Below, in pieces: positions 48,946 through 58,937 of a stretch of DNA of 64,000 nucleotides. The DNA is from Castor canadensis (taxonomy: Eukaryota; Chordata; Mammalia; Rodentia; Castoridae). Under the pieces are notes generated by a model that had not been told where the DNA came from, did no database searches, and worked only from the letters and a program-made list of their open reading frames with translations. The stretch lies in assembly GCF_047511655.1 (NCBI RefSeq), contig NC_133392.1, positions 89,521,042 to 89,585,041 on the forward strand, given 5' to 3'. A program made the translations under genes and the position numbers. The stretch's first letter is position 1, and each line of letters begins with the position of its first letter.

Positions 48946-51900
48946 CACACCATTATGAAATAAAGATCTGTCTGGAGTAAAGGTGGAACCTGTCTCACTG
49001 TCTCAGTAACGAATAAGGCTGAGGCTGATGCTGAGGTGTGGGCTATGGAAAGGTCAAGCGCTCAGATGGAGACACTGGCCTGAAGAGAAATCTTCCTGTT
49101 CTATGACAGCTGGTGAAAGTTTTTCTAGGTAGAAAAAGATAGAGATATATGTAAGTTTAGATGAGGGTGGGGACTTCTATTTTCTCATTGAAGACACTTG
49201 TCAATTGATGGGAGTGAGAGTAAAAAGAGTGGCTAGAAATCTTGAGAAAAATGGTAGAAATTTTAGAAAGCTTCTATGGGAAATGAGAAAGGGTGCTGAG
49301 ATAAGCCTAGAAAATATATTGCTGAAAAGCATTGAAGGATGTCACTGAGCTTGGTAACTGAATTTTTAGTACTGTGAATTAATATTATAATTCTCTTAGA
49401 CAATAAGGGAAACATCTAACAGGAGTCAAAGAGACTGGCTGGGTAAATCAACCCTAAATATTTAGTAAGTTGACTGAAAGCTACGGATAAGAGAGGTGAG
49501 GAATTGAGCCATTTGTACTTGGGTTGAAGTGACTGACTTCATTGGTTATGCCTGCTAGAAAGGAAGTACAGTGGGGAGGGTGGAATGGATCAAGCAGACA
49601 AGGAGAACATGAGGGACATCTGGTTAGGATAATATATGAGGAACAGGTAACACTGGGATGTGGGGGGTGATGGAGCTTTTAAGATTGGAGTAGGGAAAGC
49701 AGTCCAGATAATGACTAGGACTGGCTGAGTGCTGGCAGGCAAGAGAGTTAGTGAATGCTCAATGGACAAGCAATGGAGAGGATTGTACGAGGATTCATGA
49801 GACTTTTCTTTGAATAGTGACATGAATTGGCCCATCGTTTAACAACAACTTTCATTTCCTTTAAATAATCTGGGTAAAGCACATTCATTTAGAAAATTGA
49901 TCTTAACATTTAGATCAATCTAGATGAAATTGCTATTGTGTGTGTGTGTGTTTGTGTGTGTGTTTGTGTGTGTATGGCGGTACTGGAGTTTGAACTGAGG
50001 GCTTTGCATTTGCTAGGCAGGTGCTCTACCACTTTAGTTACACCTGCAGCCCTTTTGCTCTGGTTATTTTGGAGATAGGGTCTTACTATGCTCACTTCTA
50101 TCTGGACTGCAGTCCTCCTGTTTTAAGCTTCCCACAGTATCTGGGATGACAGGTAAATGACACAAATCACAGCCTTTTTCTGTCGAGATAAGGTCTTGCA
50201 AACTTTTTGCAAGATCCTGGACTGGAACCAGGATCCCCTTGATCTCAGCCTCCCATGTGGTTTAGGATGACAAGAGTGTACCACCATGCCCAGCTATTGG
50301 CTGAGATGGGATCTTGAGAACTGACCTCAAACCATGATCCTCCTGATCACAGACTCCCAAGTAGCTAGAATTACAGGGATGAGCCACTTGCACCTGGCTG
50401 AAGTTTCATTTTTAATAGATATAAATGATCAATCTTAGATAAATTCATCTGGTATAGCCAAGTAGTTTGAATAATAATGTCAGGAACAAGCAGCCTATGA
50501 ATGTTTTTCCTGACCAGCAACTGGCATCATGGCTCTTTCCAGCTTGCTACAGGTCTGGTTTCCATGGAGCTGGCTATGATTGGTTAATATTCACCTGTGG
50601 AGAACTGGAGCATTAAAACCTAAAAGTATGTCTTTAGAAAACATTTACTATTTCTGCTTTCTTTATAAATTTCTGAAGATACTGTACATACTATATTAAC
50701 TGAATTAATGTTCACAAAAATTCTACAAGGTATAAACTTGTCTATTCACCATTAGGCCAGGAATACACAGAAGGAGGGTAGGTCACTTGTTTCTGGTCAC
50801 ATAGCTAATAAACAAAAGATCTGATATTTGAAACTAAAGACTTCTTTTTCAAAGCCTGCTCTTTTACCCTGGGAACAGATCTGCTTATTGCAAAATTAGT
50901 TGTTTTAACCAAATCTCTTACCTGGTGGTCCATATTCATTTAGCTTTTTTCCCAATACAAAGTCAGGGGTGAAATGAATGTATTCTGCTTTTTCTCCACA
51001 TTCTGTGAACTGCTTGGTGTATGGTTCATCTCTGCCTGAAATGGTGGGTGGTGCAACTCTAACATCAGCCTGTAAATGTTTAAAACGATTTAAAAAATGT
51101 CAATAACAGAAATAAAAACTTTTAGTGACTCTGAAACAATTTGTGGCAAGACCAGAGCATGTCAGAAAATATTCTTTTTGTTAGAGATGATGTTGACACT
51201 TACATGTATGTAGCTCTCATATGTGGGCCTCTTGTATTGAAGACTGTCCTCCCAACTCTCAGGAATTAATATAGATACATTTTTGAAAAAAAATCTTTTT
51301 TGTGTGGCTTCGAACAGATAAGTAGATGCAGTAGTCACTATTTCCTGTAACAAAGGAAAAAAATCTGTGAGAATGGCTAAGTAGGGGTTCATGCCAGTCA
51401 TTTCCCACTTTTCATTGTTTATACAAAAGCAACTGACTAATAAGCAGGGTCTCTTCCTATAATTCCATCTCTGTTACCTGTCTATCCCAAACTCTCATTT
51501 TATCCTGCACACGGAAGGGCTTCTCAGTCTTCTATCCTCTTACCGCAAAGGGCAACTATGTTATCTTGGTGACTAAAGGAATTGAGTAATATGAATATCT
51601 ACCTGGACTTTGGAGTCATTTGCTTGATTCCAACACTGATGTTAGCACTTTCTGGGTGACAGATCTTGGTTGATTTATTTAATGCTCTGAAGCTCAGTTT
51701 CCTATCCTCTTTTAATGGACATTGCTACCCTAGCTATTTTATGGCTGGCATGAGGACAGAATGAACTAGAAAGGATGCTGCACATAAGCAGTCCTAAAAC
51801 TGTTTGATGCCATTACTGATTGGAAGAAATGTGAGTCACAAACAGCATGGGCTGATACAAGCTGAGGAGGACAGTTGTAGAAATTGGTATAGATGGGAGT

Positions 51901-54548
51901 TTCCTTTCCTCACACCACCCCAAGGAGAGGCAGCAGGGCTGGGTGCCTGATGAGTGGGGTTAAGGAAAAATCCATAGTAGGGGTAAAATGTTGATCACAG
52001 AACTGTTAATTTGTCACCAAACTGAAAATAATATCACCTTTTATTATCATGAACTGAAATTTACAAAGATTAGTAAGAGAAATTAACTCTCCATAACACT
52101 TAGTAACTAGTGGGGGAATTGATGGGTGAAAGGCCCTTAAGAACATCTACTGTACACGATCAAGTCCACTACATGAGGAATCCTGGATGGTGGATGATGA
52201 TGTTAATTTCTTCATCATGATGGAAGCATCCCAGTCTACAGTGTTGTGTTCAAGATAGGCTCCTGTTTGATGCTTTCTGGTTTAACAAAAGCCCACACTA
52301 GAACTGTTGTCAGAAATCCAGGTTCTCTTCTTGGTACTCTTTAAGACAGTCTAATGTGCTGACTCACGTGCACTGTATGAAGCAAACTGATTGCATTCAG
52401 AACCGTGGGATTAGTCAGAAGGTCAGAGTTCAGATAACTGAAAGCCCAGAGGACTGGCTGGGAGGGAGGAAAAGGGCTTTGGAGAACTCTAAGGTAGGTT
52501 GTAAATTACTTCAGCATTGACCTAAGACAGGTGAAAGAACTCTCTCAATAGCCCTAGGTGGCTGTGTGTGTTGCATAGTGGTGTGTTCATGGGTCATGGA
52601 GAGATTTCAGAGACCTATTACATGTCTGAAATCGCCTGAAATATAATGGTTTTCAAACATTTTCTGGGCACAATTCCTATAATATTCCTTCTAAATTCCT
52701 TCTCAGAATTCATATAACATCCTAGTTGGATCAAAGAAGATGGAGATGTGAGTGTTTGCAAAAGTAATTAATTACTCTTGTAACTGAGTACCTCTGTGCT
52801 CCATCATTTATAGACTATGAGTTACAAATGACATACTGAATCACCTGAGCACAACTTAGTTTATGCCCACCATAGGCTTGAACAATGAGCATCAGGACCC
52901 AGGAGCAGAGGAATTGAAAATGAGGCATTAATTAATGTGGATGTGAGGGACATGGAAAATAATCCATACAGGTGTACTGTCAATCATTACACTGCATGGA
53001 ATATTGTTAGCCTGAAGAAACTTCAGAAAATCAGAGTCACAGGCTTAGTACTGGAGCCTTTCTCTTCTTCTGTTTGCCCTCAGTCAGTGGATTCATATCA
53101 TCTGCACAGTAAGACTCAAATTTTTATTTACACAAATATTTTCACCCTGAATTCAGATTTCTGTCCCTCTGTTTGGATATCTAAAAGATGTCTCAATTTC
53201 AAAACACTCCAAACCAAATGTCATTTTTTTCTGCACTTAACAATCTGTCTTTCTCAATTGATAATTCCATCCTTTCAAGTGTTCAGGTAAAAGACTTGAA
53301 GTCTTTCTTGACTCATATTTCTTTCTGCCATCCCCTACACTCCCATCCAGACCATCAGAAAGTATTGTGACTAATACCCTCAATATATGTTTAGGATCAC
53401 ACACTGTAATGATCTCTGTGTGACCTGCCTGTCTTTGTCACCATCACTGCTCACTGACCAAAACTTTCCATCCGGGTCCTTTTGCCCCTCTATTCTGCAG
53501 CAGCGTTTATACAGGATGTGTGGCAAGTGCAAATCCTCCACCATTTCCTCCACATGCAGTCAGAGAGTCCAGAACACACACAGGAGCACATTTCTCTCTG
53601 CTCTGAACACTGCAGGGATTCTCAGCTCACTCAGAGTAAGAGCCAAAGTCTTTTCCATGGTCTCCTCCCTGCTACCTCTTCTAACTTCCTCTAGCCCCCA
53701 TCCAGTTGCTCATTCACTGGGGTTTCCTTGGTCACATCAAGCTGTTCTCCCCTCTAGAATGTTCTTGTATCTCAGGGTTTCAATGAGCTCTTCTTTCACT
53801 CATATTGGGCTCTGATCAGATGTCACACCATCAGTGAGGTCTTCCCTGGCTATCCTACATCAAATAGTAACTCATATCTCCCTTTATTTCAGCCACTATC
53901 CACCCTCTGTACCCCTTTCCTGGTTCATTGTGCTCCAGCAACATACCACCTGTTCTGCTGGTTAATTTATTTATTGCAGTACTAGGGTTTGAACTCAGGT
54001 CCTCATGCTGGTTTATTTTTATTAATTATGCCTCCAAAAAGGATACACACTCCATGAGGTCTTAGACATTTTTCCTTTAATTTACTACTCTGTTCCATTA
54101 TCCCATAGCATTAAATGAATATTTATTTAAAGAACATTTGAGTCCAAATGCTAATGTACAGATGAGGAATTGAGGATCAGAGAGGCGCAGTGCCTTGTCT
54201 TTGGTCTTGTGGTGAGATTGGGTGTAACCCCATCTAGAAATTCCGTCTCCCTTGACCCTCTCCAGCATTGTCCTCACTACAAACCCCTGCTTTTAAACTC
54301 CCTGGAGCATTGATAAGCTTCCATAATAATTCACAATTAACATTCTTTCTTTTCCATAATTCACCTGGAAGAAATTACATTTTCCTTACCTTTAGTTGTT
54401 CAGTTATGTTTTCATCTTCTGGCACACTGGGATCAATAGCAATGATAACATCTTCATAACCATTATCATTCAGCTTAACAAAGGTGCTGTTTGACCCCTG
54501 TAGCAGGTAGAGGAGTAAGAGGAAAACTAAACCTCGAAATAACCTCAT
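30061..54548 (-). CDS. CLCA4: CLCA4 paralog 1, complete spliced gene (14 coding exons)
   Basis: Spliced coding sequence of 2727 bases (908 residues plus stop), joined from the 14 exons listed separately; every joint keeps frame. Order of parts: signal peptide (about 1-21), N-terminal CLCA metalloprotease region with the zinc motif HEWAH at residues 155-159, a cysteine-rich stretch (about 186-250), a VWA domain starting near 306 with the metal-site motif DKSGS at 312-316, a beta-rich middle region, a fibronectin-III-like segment (about 753-850) and a hydrophobic C-terminus (887-908). Length and order match mammalian CLCA4 (human 919 residues). Family knowledge: CLCA proteins are not channels themselves; they are secreted or surface glycoproteins that cleave themselves through HExxH, and some modulate calcium-activated chloride conductance. 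CLCA4 is mainly a digestive-tract epithelial gene. CLCA4 rather than CLCA1 or CLCA2 is chosen from the recalled N-terminal and VWA sequence. Confidence 0.93.
30618..30731 (-). mobile_element. B1-like SINE in intron 13
   Basis: 'gagacagattctcactacatatcccagactaacctgg' to 'catgcctggct'. Confidence 0.8.
30750..30827 (-). mobile_element. tRNA-derived SINE in intron 13
   Basis: 'gtggtactggagtttgaactcaggcctcatgtttgctaggcaggtgctct' next to the B1-like element. Confidence 0.8.
31052..31282 (-). CDS. CLCA4: CLCA4 paralog 1 exon 13 (fibronectin-III-like start)
   Basis: Residues 708-785: [25 protein letters not shown], then [20 protein letters not shown] and [11 protein letters not shown], the opening strands of the fibronectin-III-like domain. 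Acceptor tgcag, donor gtaaga; 231 bases, phase 1. Confidence 0.93.
32078..32166 (-). mobile_element. SINE fragment in intron 12
   Basis: 'gtttgaactcagggcttcatgcttgctaggcagacaatctaccacttc', about 130 bp from the exon 12 donor. Confidence 0.8.
32294..32464 (-). CDS. CLCA4: CLCA4 paralog 1 exon 12
   Basis: Residues 651-708: [29 protein letters not shown] and FIPGWVVNG, all CLCA signatures. Acceptor acaag, donor gtgagt; 171 bases, stays in phase 1. A SINE fragment lies about 130 bp beyond the donor. Confidence 0.92.
33922..34058. repeat. pyrimidine-rich (cctt)n-type microsatellite in intron 11
   Basis: About 135 bp of C/T only with irregular ttcc/ctcc units; on the transcript strand it is a purine (gaagg) run. 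Open frames here are low complexity. Confidence 0.9.
34072..34148 (-). mobile_element. SINE fragment in intron 11
   Basis: 'gtagtactgtggtttgaactcagggccacaagcttgctaggcagg' directly after the pyrimidine-rich repeat. Confidence 0.8.
34480..34747 (-). CDS. CLCA4: CLCA4 paralog 1 exon 11
   Basis: Residues 562-651: [13 protein letters not shown], then [18 protein letters not shown] and [10 protein letters not shown], ending LELLDNGAG. This beta-rich region precedes the region where CLCA proteins are cleaved. Acceptor ttcag, donor gtaatt; 268 bases, ends in phase 1. Confidence 0.93.
35291..35506 (-). CDS. CLCA4: CLCA4 paralog 1 exon 10
   Basis: Residues 490-561, from [13 protein letters not shown] through [17 protein letters not shown] to the end GTAQ. 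Several N-glycosylation sequons (NDS, NDT, NFT). Acceptor aacag, donor gtaagc; 216 bases, phase 0. Confidence 0.93.
35950..36390 (-). mobile_element. ancient L1 3' UTR relic in intron 9
   Basis: Read on the plus strand it shows the order typical of old mammalian L1 3' regions: 'atcaagctaattagcata', 'ttttttgtggtaag', 'actatagtcaacaggtt', 'acctaatatcttt' and 'ttatttcacctaacatgaagtcc'. Lies in the intron between exons 9 and 10. Confidence 0.6.
37206..37487 (-). mobile_element. two adjacent SINE copies in intron 9
   Basis: Two heads ('ctgtggtttgaactcagggcctc' and 'ctggggtttgaactcagggcctc') with one tail half between them. The 122-residue open frame over this block is SINE sequence, not a gene. 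Confidence 0.85.
38401..38482 (-). mobile_element. SINE fragment next to exon 9
   Basis: 'gtggtactggggtttaaactcaaggtctcctgcctgtgctctaccacttgag', ending about 75 bp from exon 9, inside intron 9. Confidence 0.75.
38558..38664 (-). CDS. CLCA4: CLCA4 paralog 1 exon 9
   Basis: Residues 454-489: end of the VWA domain, with [13 protein letters not shown]. Too short for simple ORF listing; found by translating the reverse strand. Acceptor tttag, donor gtcaga; 107 bases, returns to phase 0. Confidence 0.9.
39929..40106 (-). CDS. CLCA4: CLCA4 paralog 1 exon 8 (VWA)
   Basis: Residues 395-454. Contains [18 protein letters not shown], with the LLTDGED strand typical of VWA domains that carries the third metal-site acidic residue. 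Acceptor tgcag, donor gtaaag; 178 bases, ends in phase 1. Confidence 0.93.
42027..42254 (-). CDS. CLCA4: CLCA4 paralog 1 exon 7 (VWA)
   Basis: Residues 319-394, beginning [18 protein letters not shown]. Supplies further VWA strands and the GGTSICSG loop, whose threonine would be the next metal-site ligand. Acceptor ttcag, donor gtgaaa; 228 bases, phase 0. Confidence 0.93.
43206..44125. other. intron 6 segment missing from paralog 2
   Basis: About 0.92 kb present in intron 6 of paralog 1 and absent at the matching point (about 1004) of paralog 2. It holds an old interspersed-repeat-like stretch (about 43340-43600) and a SINE (43675-43852). No exon seen. Confidence 0.75.
43675..43852 (-). mobile_element. 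composite SINE in the paralog-1-only part of intron 6
   Basis: Both halves present: 'ttgtggtactatggcttgaact' and 'aagctggcttcgaaccgtgatcctcctgatc'. Confidence 0.85.
44482..44700 (-). CDS. CLCA4: CLCA4 paralog 1 exon 6 (VWA start, metal-site DKSGS)
   Basis: Residues 246-318. Contains VVEFCNEK, a four-proline run (PPPPVFSLL) and the first strand of the VWA domain, ending with DKSGSMS, the DxSxS part of the metal-ion-dependent adhesion site. Donor gtaagt; 219 bases, phase 0. Confidence 0.94.
44983..45098 (+). mobile_element. ID-like SINE in intron 5 (paralog 1)
   Basis: Counterpart of the SINE at 1802-1918, with the same (aat)n tail. Confidence 0.8.
45156..45333 (-). CDS. CLCA4: CLCA4 paralog 1 exon 5
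   Basis: Residues 186-245: the cysteine-rich [16 protein letters not shown] segment and [19 protein letters not shown]. Acceptor ttcag, donor gtaagt; 178 bases, returns to phase 0. Confidence 0.94.
46850..46958 (-). CDS. CLCA4: CLCA4 paralog 1 exon 4 (HEWAH zinc motif, GC donor)
   Basis: Residues 150-186. Carries HEWAH (155-159), the HExxH zinc-binding motif of the CLCA self-cleaving protease, followed by [12 protein letters not shown]. The exon must end at ...ACAAG to join exon 5 and give the conserved EATRCS junction, so the intron begins with GC (gcatga) instead of GT. 109 bases, ends in phase 2. Confidence 0.9.
47022..47142 (+). mobile_element. B1-like SINE in intron 3 (paralog 1)
   Basis: Counterpart of 3811-3905, with clearer 'gggaggcagaggcaggaggatcac' core and A-rich tail. 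Confidence 0.8.
47600..47906 (-). mobile_element. tRNA-derived composite SINE, intron 3 (paralog 1)
   Basis: Counterpart of 4381-4693. Confidence 0.8.
48903..48943. repeat. (ca)n microsatellite (paralog 1, intron 3)
   Basis: Counterpart of 5751-5791. Confidence 0.95.
49936..49973. repeat. (gt)n microsatellite (paralog 1, intron 3)
   Basis: Counterpart of 6772-6808 with different interruptions. Confidence 0.9.
49976..50399 (-). mobile_element. composite SINE with extra half, intron 3 (paralog 1)
   Basis: Counterpart of 6808-7243. Confidence 0.75.
50685..50880 (-). mobile_element. MIR relic in intron 3 (paralog 1)
   Basis: Counterpart of the element at 7515-7735, with the MIR-type 'ggtcacatagctaataaac' block better preserved. 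Confidence 0.75.
50922..51069 (-). CDS. CLCA4: CLCA4 paralog 1 exon 3
   Basis: Residues 101-150, from ADVRVAPP to NEYGPPG, the approach to the zinc site. Acceptor acag, donor gtaaga; 148 bases, ends in phase 1. Confidence 0.93.
51204..51344 (-). CDS. CLCA4: CLCA4 paralog 1 exon 2
   Basis: Residues 54-100, starting [14 protein letters not shown] and containing [13 protein letters not shown], the most conserved part of the CLCA N-terminal domain. Acceptor cag, donor gtaagt; 141 bases, phase 0. It differs from paralog 2 at two positions, both amino-acid changing. Confidence 0.94.
51590..51780 (+). mobile_element. MIR relic in intron 1 (paralog 1)
   Basis: Counterpart of the MIR at 8430-8610, slightly closer to the MIR pattern ('tctgggtgacagatcttgg'). 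Confidence 0.7.
51787..53262. other. intron 1 segment missing from paralog 2
   Basis: About 1.48 kb of intron 1 absent at 8616/8617 of paralog 2. Its right part (from about 53020) is the continuation of an ancient L2 element, so paralog 2 lost it. No coding signal seen. Confidence 0.8.
53020..54060 (+). mobile_element. L2 relic in intron 1 of paralog 1
   Basis: Longer version of the same L2, including the upstream part ('tctaaaagatgtctcaatttcaaa', 'aattgataattccatcc') that the other copy lacks. A small SINE piece interrupts it at 53973-54008. Confidence 0.8.
54390..54548 (-). CDS. CLCA4: CLCA4 paralog 1 exon 1
   Basis: Residues 1-53: signal peptide with a leucine-rich core, then the start of the CLCA N-terminal domain. 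Donor is gtaagg; 159 bases, phase 0. The start aligns with the ATG of paralog 2 and of human CLCA4. A second in-frame ATG lies directly upstream (54549-54551), so the mRNA begins ATGATG and the protein may carry one extra Met. Confidence 0.93.
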
Positions 54549-54601
54549 CATTCCTCTCTAGTTGCACAAAAGGCTTTCTTTTCACCTCGCCTCTCTCCAG
54601 G

Positions 54602-54609
54602 TATATATA
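54602..54609 (-). promoter_or_regulatory. TATA-like box of CLCA4 paralog 1
   Basis: The minus strand reads TATATATA about 55 bases upstream of the start codon. A TATA box usually sets the transcript start about 30 bases downstream, which would leave a 5' UTR of roughly 25-30 bases if exon 1 is the first exon. The element is conserved in the other copy. Transcript start not verified. Confidence 0.5.
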
Positions 54610-54784
54610 CTCCTAAAAAATCATCATAGTTGACTGGTTATGGGTTGTTGTCTTGTATAAAGGTCAATGCTGCACATAAGGGAAAATACGTGACTTCAAG
54701 TTTTACAGTAGTTTTATTGTCTGTTGCTGTAAAGTGATCAAGAAGCAATATGAAATGCACTGAACATTTTCCTCTTATGAAACA

Positions 54785-54862
54785 TTTTTGTGGTATTGGG
54801 TTTTAAACTTGGGGCCTTGTGCTTGCTAGGCAAGTATTCTATCACCTGGACCATGTCCCTAC
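54785..54862 (-). mobile_element. SINE head fragment upstream of paralog 1
   Basis: Counterpart of 9949-10021. Confidence 0.75.
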
Positions 54863-55307
54863 CCCTCTCTTACGACACATTTTTACACTTCCTAATTTTG
54901 TTAATTTCTAAAAAATATTCACATTCTTTATATATTTTCTATAGAATAGGATGTGAACATGAATAAAATAATAATAAAATGAGCAGACCCAATAATGCTA
55001 ATGTTGTTCCTCATTTTACAGAGCAATTTAATTTTATCTAGATTATTTGTCCCCTAAGGAATAATTATATAAATAATGGAAGAGAGTGTAAGATTATCAA
55101 ATGAGGCAAGTTGAGTTTTAAACCCAAATTAAAGATGTAAACACTGACAAATTTAAGAAGATTTGGTGATGTCAAATTGCTAAACTAAAAAAAAAAAAAT
55201 CCTGTCCAGTAAGAGTGAATGGGATTTGTTTTTACATCACATATAAGAAACACGTGGTACTTTTCTGGTTACTATTGAGGCAGAGTGAATAATACTGATA
55301 GTCAGTA

Positions 55308-55480
55308 CTTACTCAGTGGTTATCAGGGCACAGATTCTCTTACTTCTCAGTGCTGCTCTCTAAGGTAAGTATGTATATTATTTTATGTAATAAGAAATTA
55401 TTTAAAACTTGCCACAACCTCACAGCTCATGAATATCAGAATCATTCTTATTTCAGAGCCCAGGGATTTAATCACTCCAT
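55308..55480 (-). mobile_element. MIR relic upstream of paralog 1
   Basis: Counterpart of 10618-10797, shortened by small deletions. Confidence 0.65.
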
Positions 55481-57242
55481 AGCAAGACAATATTTTTTAA
55501 GGAGAAAAGAGGTCAAATTATAAATTGTGATGATAAATCAAGAATGTTTTATCCTAAAGTAAAAGCAGCCAGGACACAAAGAAGACACAAAAGAGAACTG
55601 AAAATAGAGTAGCAGAAATCGCATTCAAGAGTTCAGATAAGAGGATAGAAACAATGCTGGATTCTTGGCCACAGTCCAAGACAAAGACTTCATCCTTGTT
55701 CCCAGACTCTCACTTTTGAAGTAGCATCCAACACACTTCTTTCATTCCCTCAGGAATACTACAGGATAATTAACTGTACATTTACAGAATTGCTATGTTG
55801 TACAAAGTTGAAGTTGTTACACTGGCAACCCTAGGATGTCTGAAGTAGGTTGAGGAAGGGTATTGACAAGTACATCCTATGCTGTCTTGGTTTCCTCATT
55901 GACTCCCCTTCCTGTTCATGCCAACCTCTCACTTAATTCCAGCATGGTGACTTCAGGCAAGCCAAGTATGTTCCCATCCTATACACTTGATACTCAGGAA
56001 ATTGGTTTTGACAGGTAGACTCACCAAATTAGTGAATGATAATCATTTTAACCAAAAACAATAAGAAGACAGAAACTTCTCCAATGTCTATACAATGCTG
56101 AAGACACCTGGGGAATTTGTGTCCTTTATATCCTGTGGGAGGATTATCTAATTTATTTTGAGGAGGTGTAATTACTTTCTCAATAAACTCAGGAAATTTT
56201 TGGCTATAACTGGAAGGAGAGACTTCCTCTTTACCAAAGAAGTGAGGAAAAGCTCCTTACAGGCAATTGTTCTTGGCATCATAGGTACCTTGGAATTGGG
56301 GACAATTACATGTTAACTTGTTTTCCATCCATCTTCCTGACTGAATTTCACTTTTCTTTGTAAAGAGAGAAGTGGAGCTGCTCTGTTGATCTCAAAACCT
56401 GTTCATGACTGATCCACTTTTGACAAGTGCCTAGATAGTTGGTCCAGCTATAAGTGCAGTATCTCCATCAGTTCTGAGATTTTAGGAAGATATTCTGCCA
56501 AAGGTTGACTTGACATGAGTCAGAAAGGACCATTCTAAGTGGGTCCACACCAGATCTAACTCAGACAAGTAGGCTCACTTTTGTCACTTTACAGGGTTGG
56601 GTTTCTTTGTCCTTGACTGGGTTAAGAGATAGTTTTGAAAAAAAAAAAGTCAATCATTTAATTAATTAATTTATTATTTATTAATCAATTTAGTATGTAA
56701 TAGAAAAGTGTATCCAACATACAAAACTCGTATTTTCACAAGTGTTAGAATCAGATCAAGTTTGTTTTTCTTCCTCTTTTTTCTGCCCTTTCTCCCTTCA
56801 TTACTTCTTCCCTTCCTTTCTCTTTCTTTCCAGGACTGGGGATTAAACTGAGGGCCTTACTGCTTTTTTTCTTGTTGTTTTGATTTTTTACTTTTAAAGT
56901 AAATTGATTCAAAGAAAAATAATAGGAAAATAGTAGAATGGTTACATGAACATGGCAAGCAAGCACGGATGAGGTTGGCAAACCTAGTCTTTGGTGGTAC
57001 GTGTACAATTATGTCCTTTTTAAATGTTAAAAACATCCTTATTACATAGGTTAAATATAATTTAAGAATTCCCTTATTGATGAATATTTTTATGCATTTG
57101 GGTTTCCAGTTTGGGGAATTATAAAATTTAAGGGAAAGCTTTCCCCAATGCCTTCACATGTCCCATAAATCATTCATTTAAAAATTATTTTTATTACTTT
57201 TGGTTGTTGTTATTGATGGTGCCTCTATTGCATTAATTTTTT

Positions 57243-57347
57243 TTGAGACCTGGTAAGTTATGTAGCCCACACTGGCTTTGAACTTGCAATCCTCCTCCCT
57301 TAGCTTTCTGAGTCCTGAGGTTACAGGCATGGACCACTGTGCTCAGT
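57243..57347 (-). mobile_element. B1-like SINE upstream of paralog 1
   Basis: Counterpart of 12530-12634. Confidence 0.8.
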
Positions 57348-57574
57348 CACTTGTTTTTTTTTTTTCTTTTATCATTAGTCATTGCTTTTATTATTTCGGG
57401 GTTTATAATGTAATTCTTCTTGTACTTTCCAAGGTTGATTGTTCAGCTAATTTATTTTGGTTTATTTCATTGTTATTTAGGAATAAATGTTAAAACAAAT
57501 ACCTTGAATACTATTTTGCTCACATCCCATAAATACTGCTTGAGCCACATGTCCAGTCCATTTTGCTCTTGTTA

Positions 57575-57652
57575 TGTTGGAGATGGAATCCCACAAACTA
57601 TTTGCCCAGGCTGGCCTCAAACAGTGATCCTGCTGATCTCAGCCTCTAAGTT
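57575..57652 (-). mobile_element. SINE tail fragment upstream of paralog 1
   Basis: Counterpart of 12838-12924. Confidence 0.75.
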
Positions 57653-57882
57653 TTAATATACAGTGCTCCCATCTAGACGGTTCCTTTTGTATTAGAGATA
57701 TCATGCTATCATTTTTTACCTAGTTTATAAATTTAATTTCAATTTTGTTTTCCCTCTCTAATCTATACCAGATTGGAAGATTTGGTATGTTTAATGCTGA
57801 GGCTGTTTTGCTAAGCTCTGCCTAATATCCTTAAGAATCATTCACCAATTTCAAATTTGTTGTATTAATTTTTGTTTTGTTT

Positions 57883-57981
57883 AGCTCTTGCTAAATAACC
57901 CAGGCTAGCCTTGAACTCATAGTCCTCCTTCCTCAGCCTCTGGAATGCCAGGATTATGGGCGTGTGCCATAATGCCTGGCC
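57883..57981 (-). mobile_element. B1-like SINE upstream of paralog 1
   Basis: Counterpart of 13149-13249. Confidence 0.8.
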
Positions 57982-58472
57982 CAAGTTGTACCAATTTTTA
58001 CTTTCTTTTTAGTTGGTTCTCTAGGTTGATGTGTGTAATAATAAAAATTTGAGAAATATGTTATTTTTGCAAATATAATTACTATGCATTGTCTGTGTAT
58101 AAACCTTTCTTTACTATGCATAAAATATTTATTCAACGAAAATACTCATCAGATCATATCTCAGAAAGTAAAATAGTTTATAAAAGTTAAATTACTAATT
58201 GATTTCAATATGATCAATGCAGGCTGTATGCATGTGTGGAAATATCACAGTGAATCCCATTAACAGGTACAATTATTATGTGTTTACAAAAAAAGAAAAA
58301 AAGACTTCAGAGGGTAACAGACCTTATATAATATTGACAGGTTGGGTGAGCATTTAAGATCTTAGGAGAATTTACCTTTACTGTGTTAATAATTCTCTCT
58401 TCTCTTTGTATCTCAGACATTTTAAAATTTAATTTTAATTTACTTTACGTTTACTTTCATTTTGGCAATACT

Positions 58473-58651
58473 AGAATTTGAACTGGGGCCCCATGCTTGC
58501 TATGCAGGCACTCTACCACTTGAGCCACTCTATCAGTCCTTTTCTGTGTTGAGTATTTTTGAGATAAGTTGTTTCAAACTATTTGCCCTGGTTTGCTTCA
58601 AATTGTGATTCTCCTGATCTCTGCCTCCCGAATGGCTAGCATGACAGGTGC
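58473..58651 (-). mobile_element. composite SINE just beyond the duplication end
   Basis: 'actagaatttgaactggggccccatgcttgctatgcaggcactctacc' and tail half to 'gctagcatgacagg'. Lies about 80 bp outside the last shared base (58394). Confidence 0.85.
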
Positions 58652-58937
58652 CCAGGTCAAACAGACATTTTATTGACTCAGTTATACTTATTTACAAGAG
58701 CTGTAAAAGAAATGGATTTGTACTTTCCCATTTTAAATTTATCATGAGAGAAGTTCCTTATATACTCCTCACAGGGAAAACAAAAACACTAAGAACAGAA
58801 AAATGGGGTGTAATGTAAGAGCTTTATTCTTTTTTTCTTTTAACAGGTTCTTCTCTGGGACTTCAGATGGACAAGACCGACTTCACCAGGAAGATTCAGA
58901 TCTTCTGACTACTATGGTGACTGATTTTTGTGTGTGT

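Larger units (their letters stand above)
42203..58394. repeat. tandem segmental duplication, upstream copy
   Basis: Partner of 1-13648 in direct orientation. The left limit here is only where the window's other copy runs out; the true unit probably extends through the rest of the gene. The start-codon offset (54548 minus 9706) implies a unit of about 45 kb. Confidence 0.95.
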
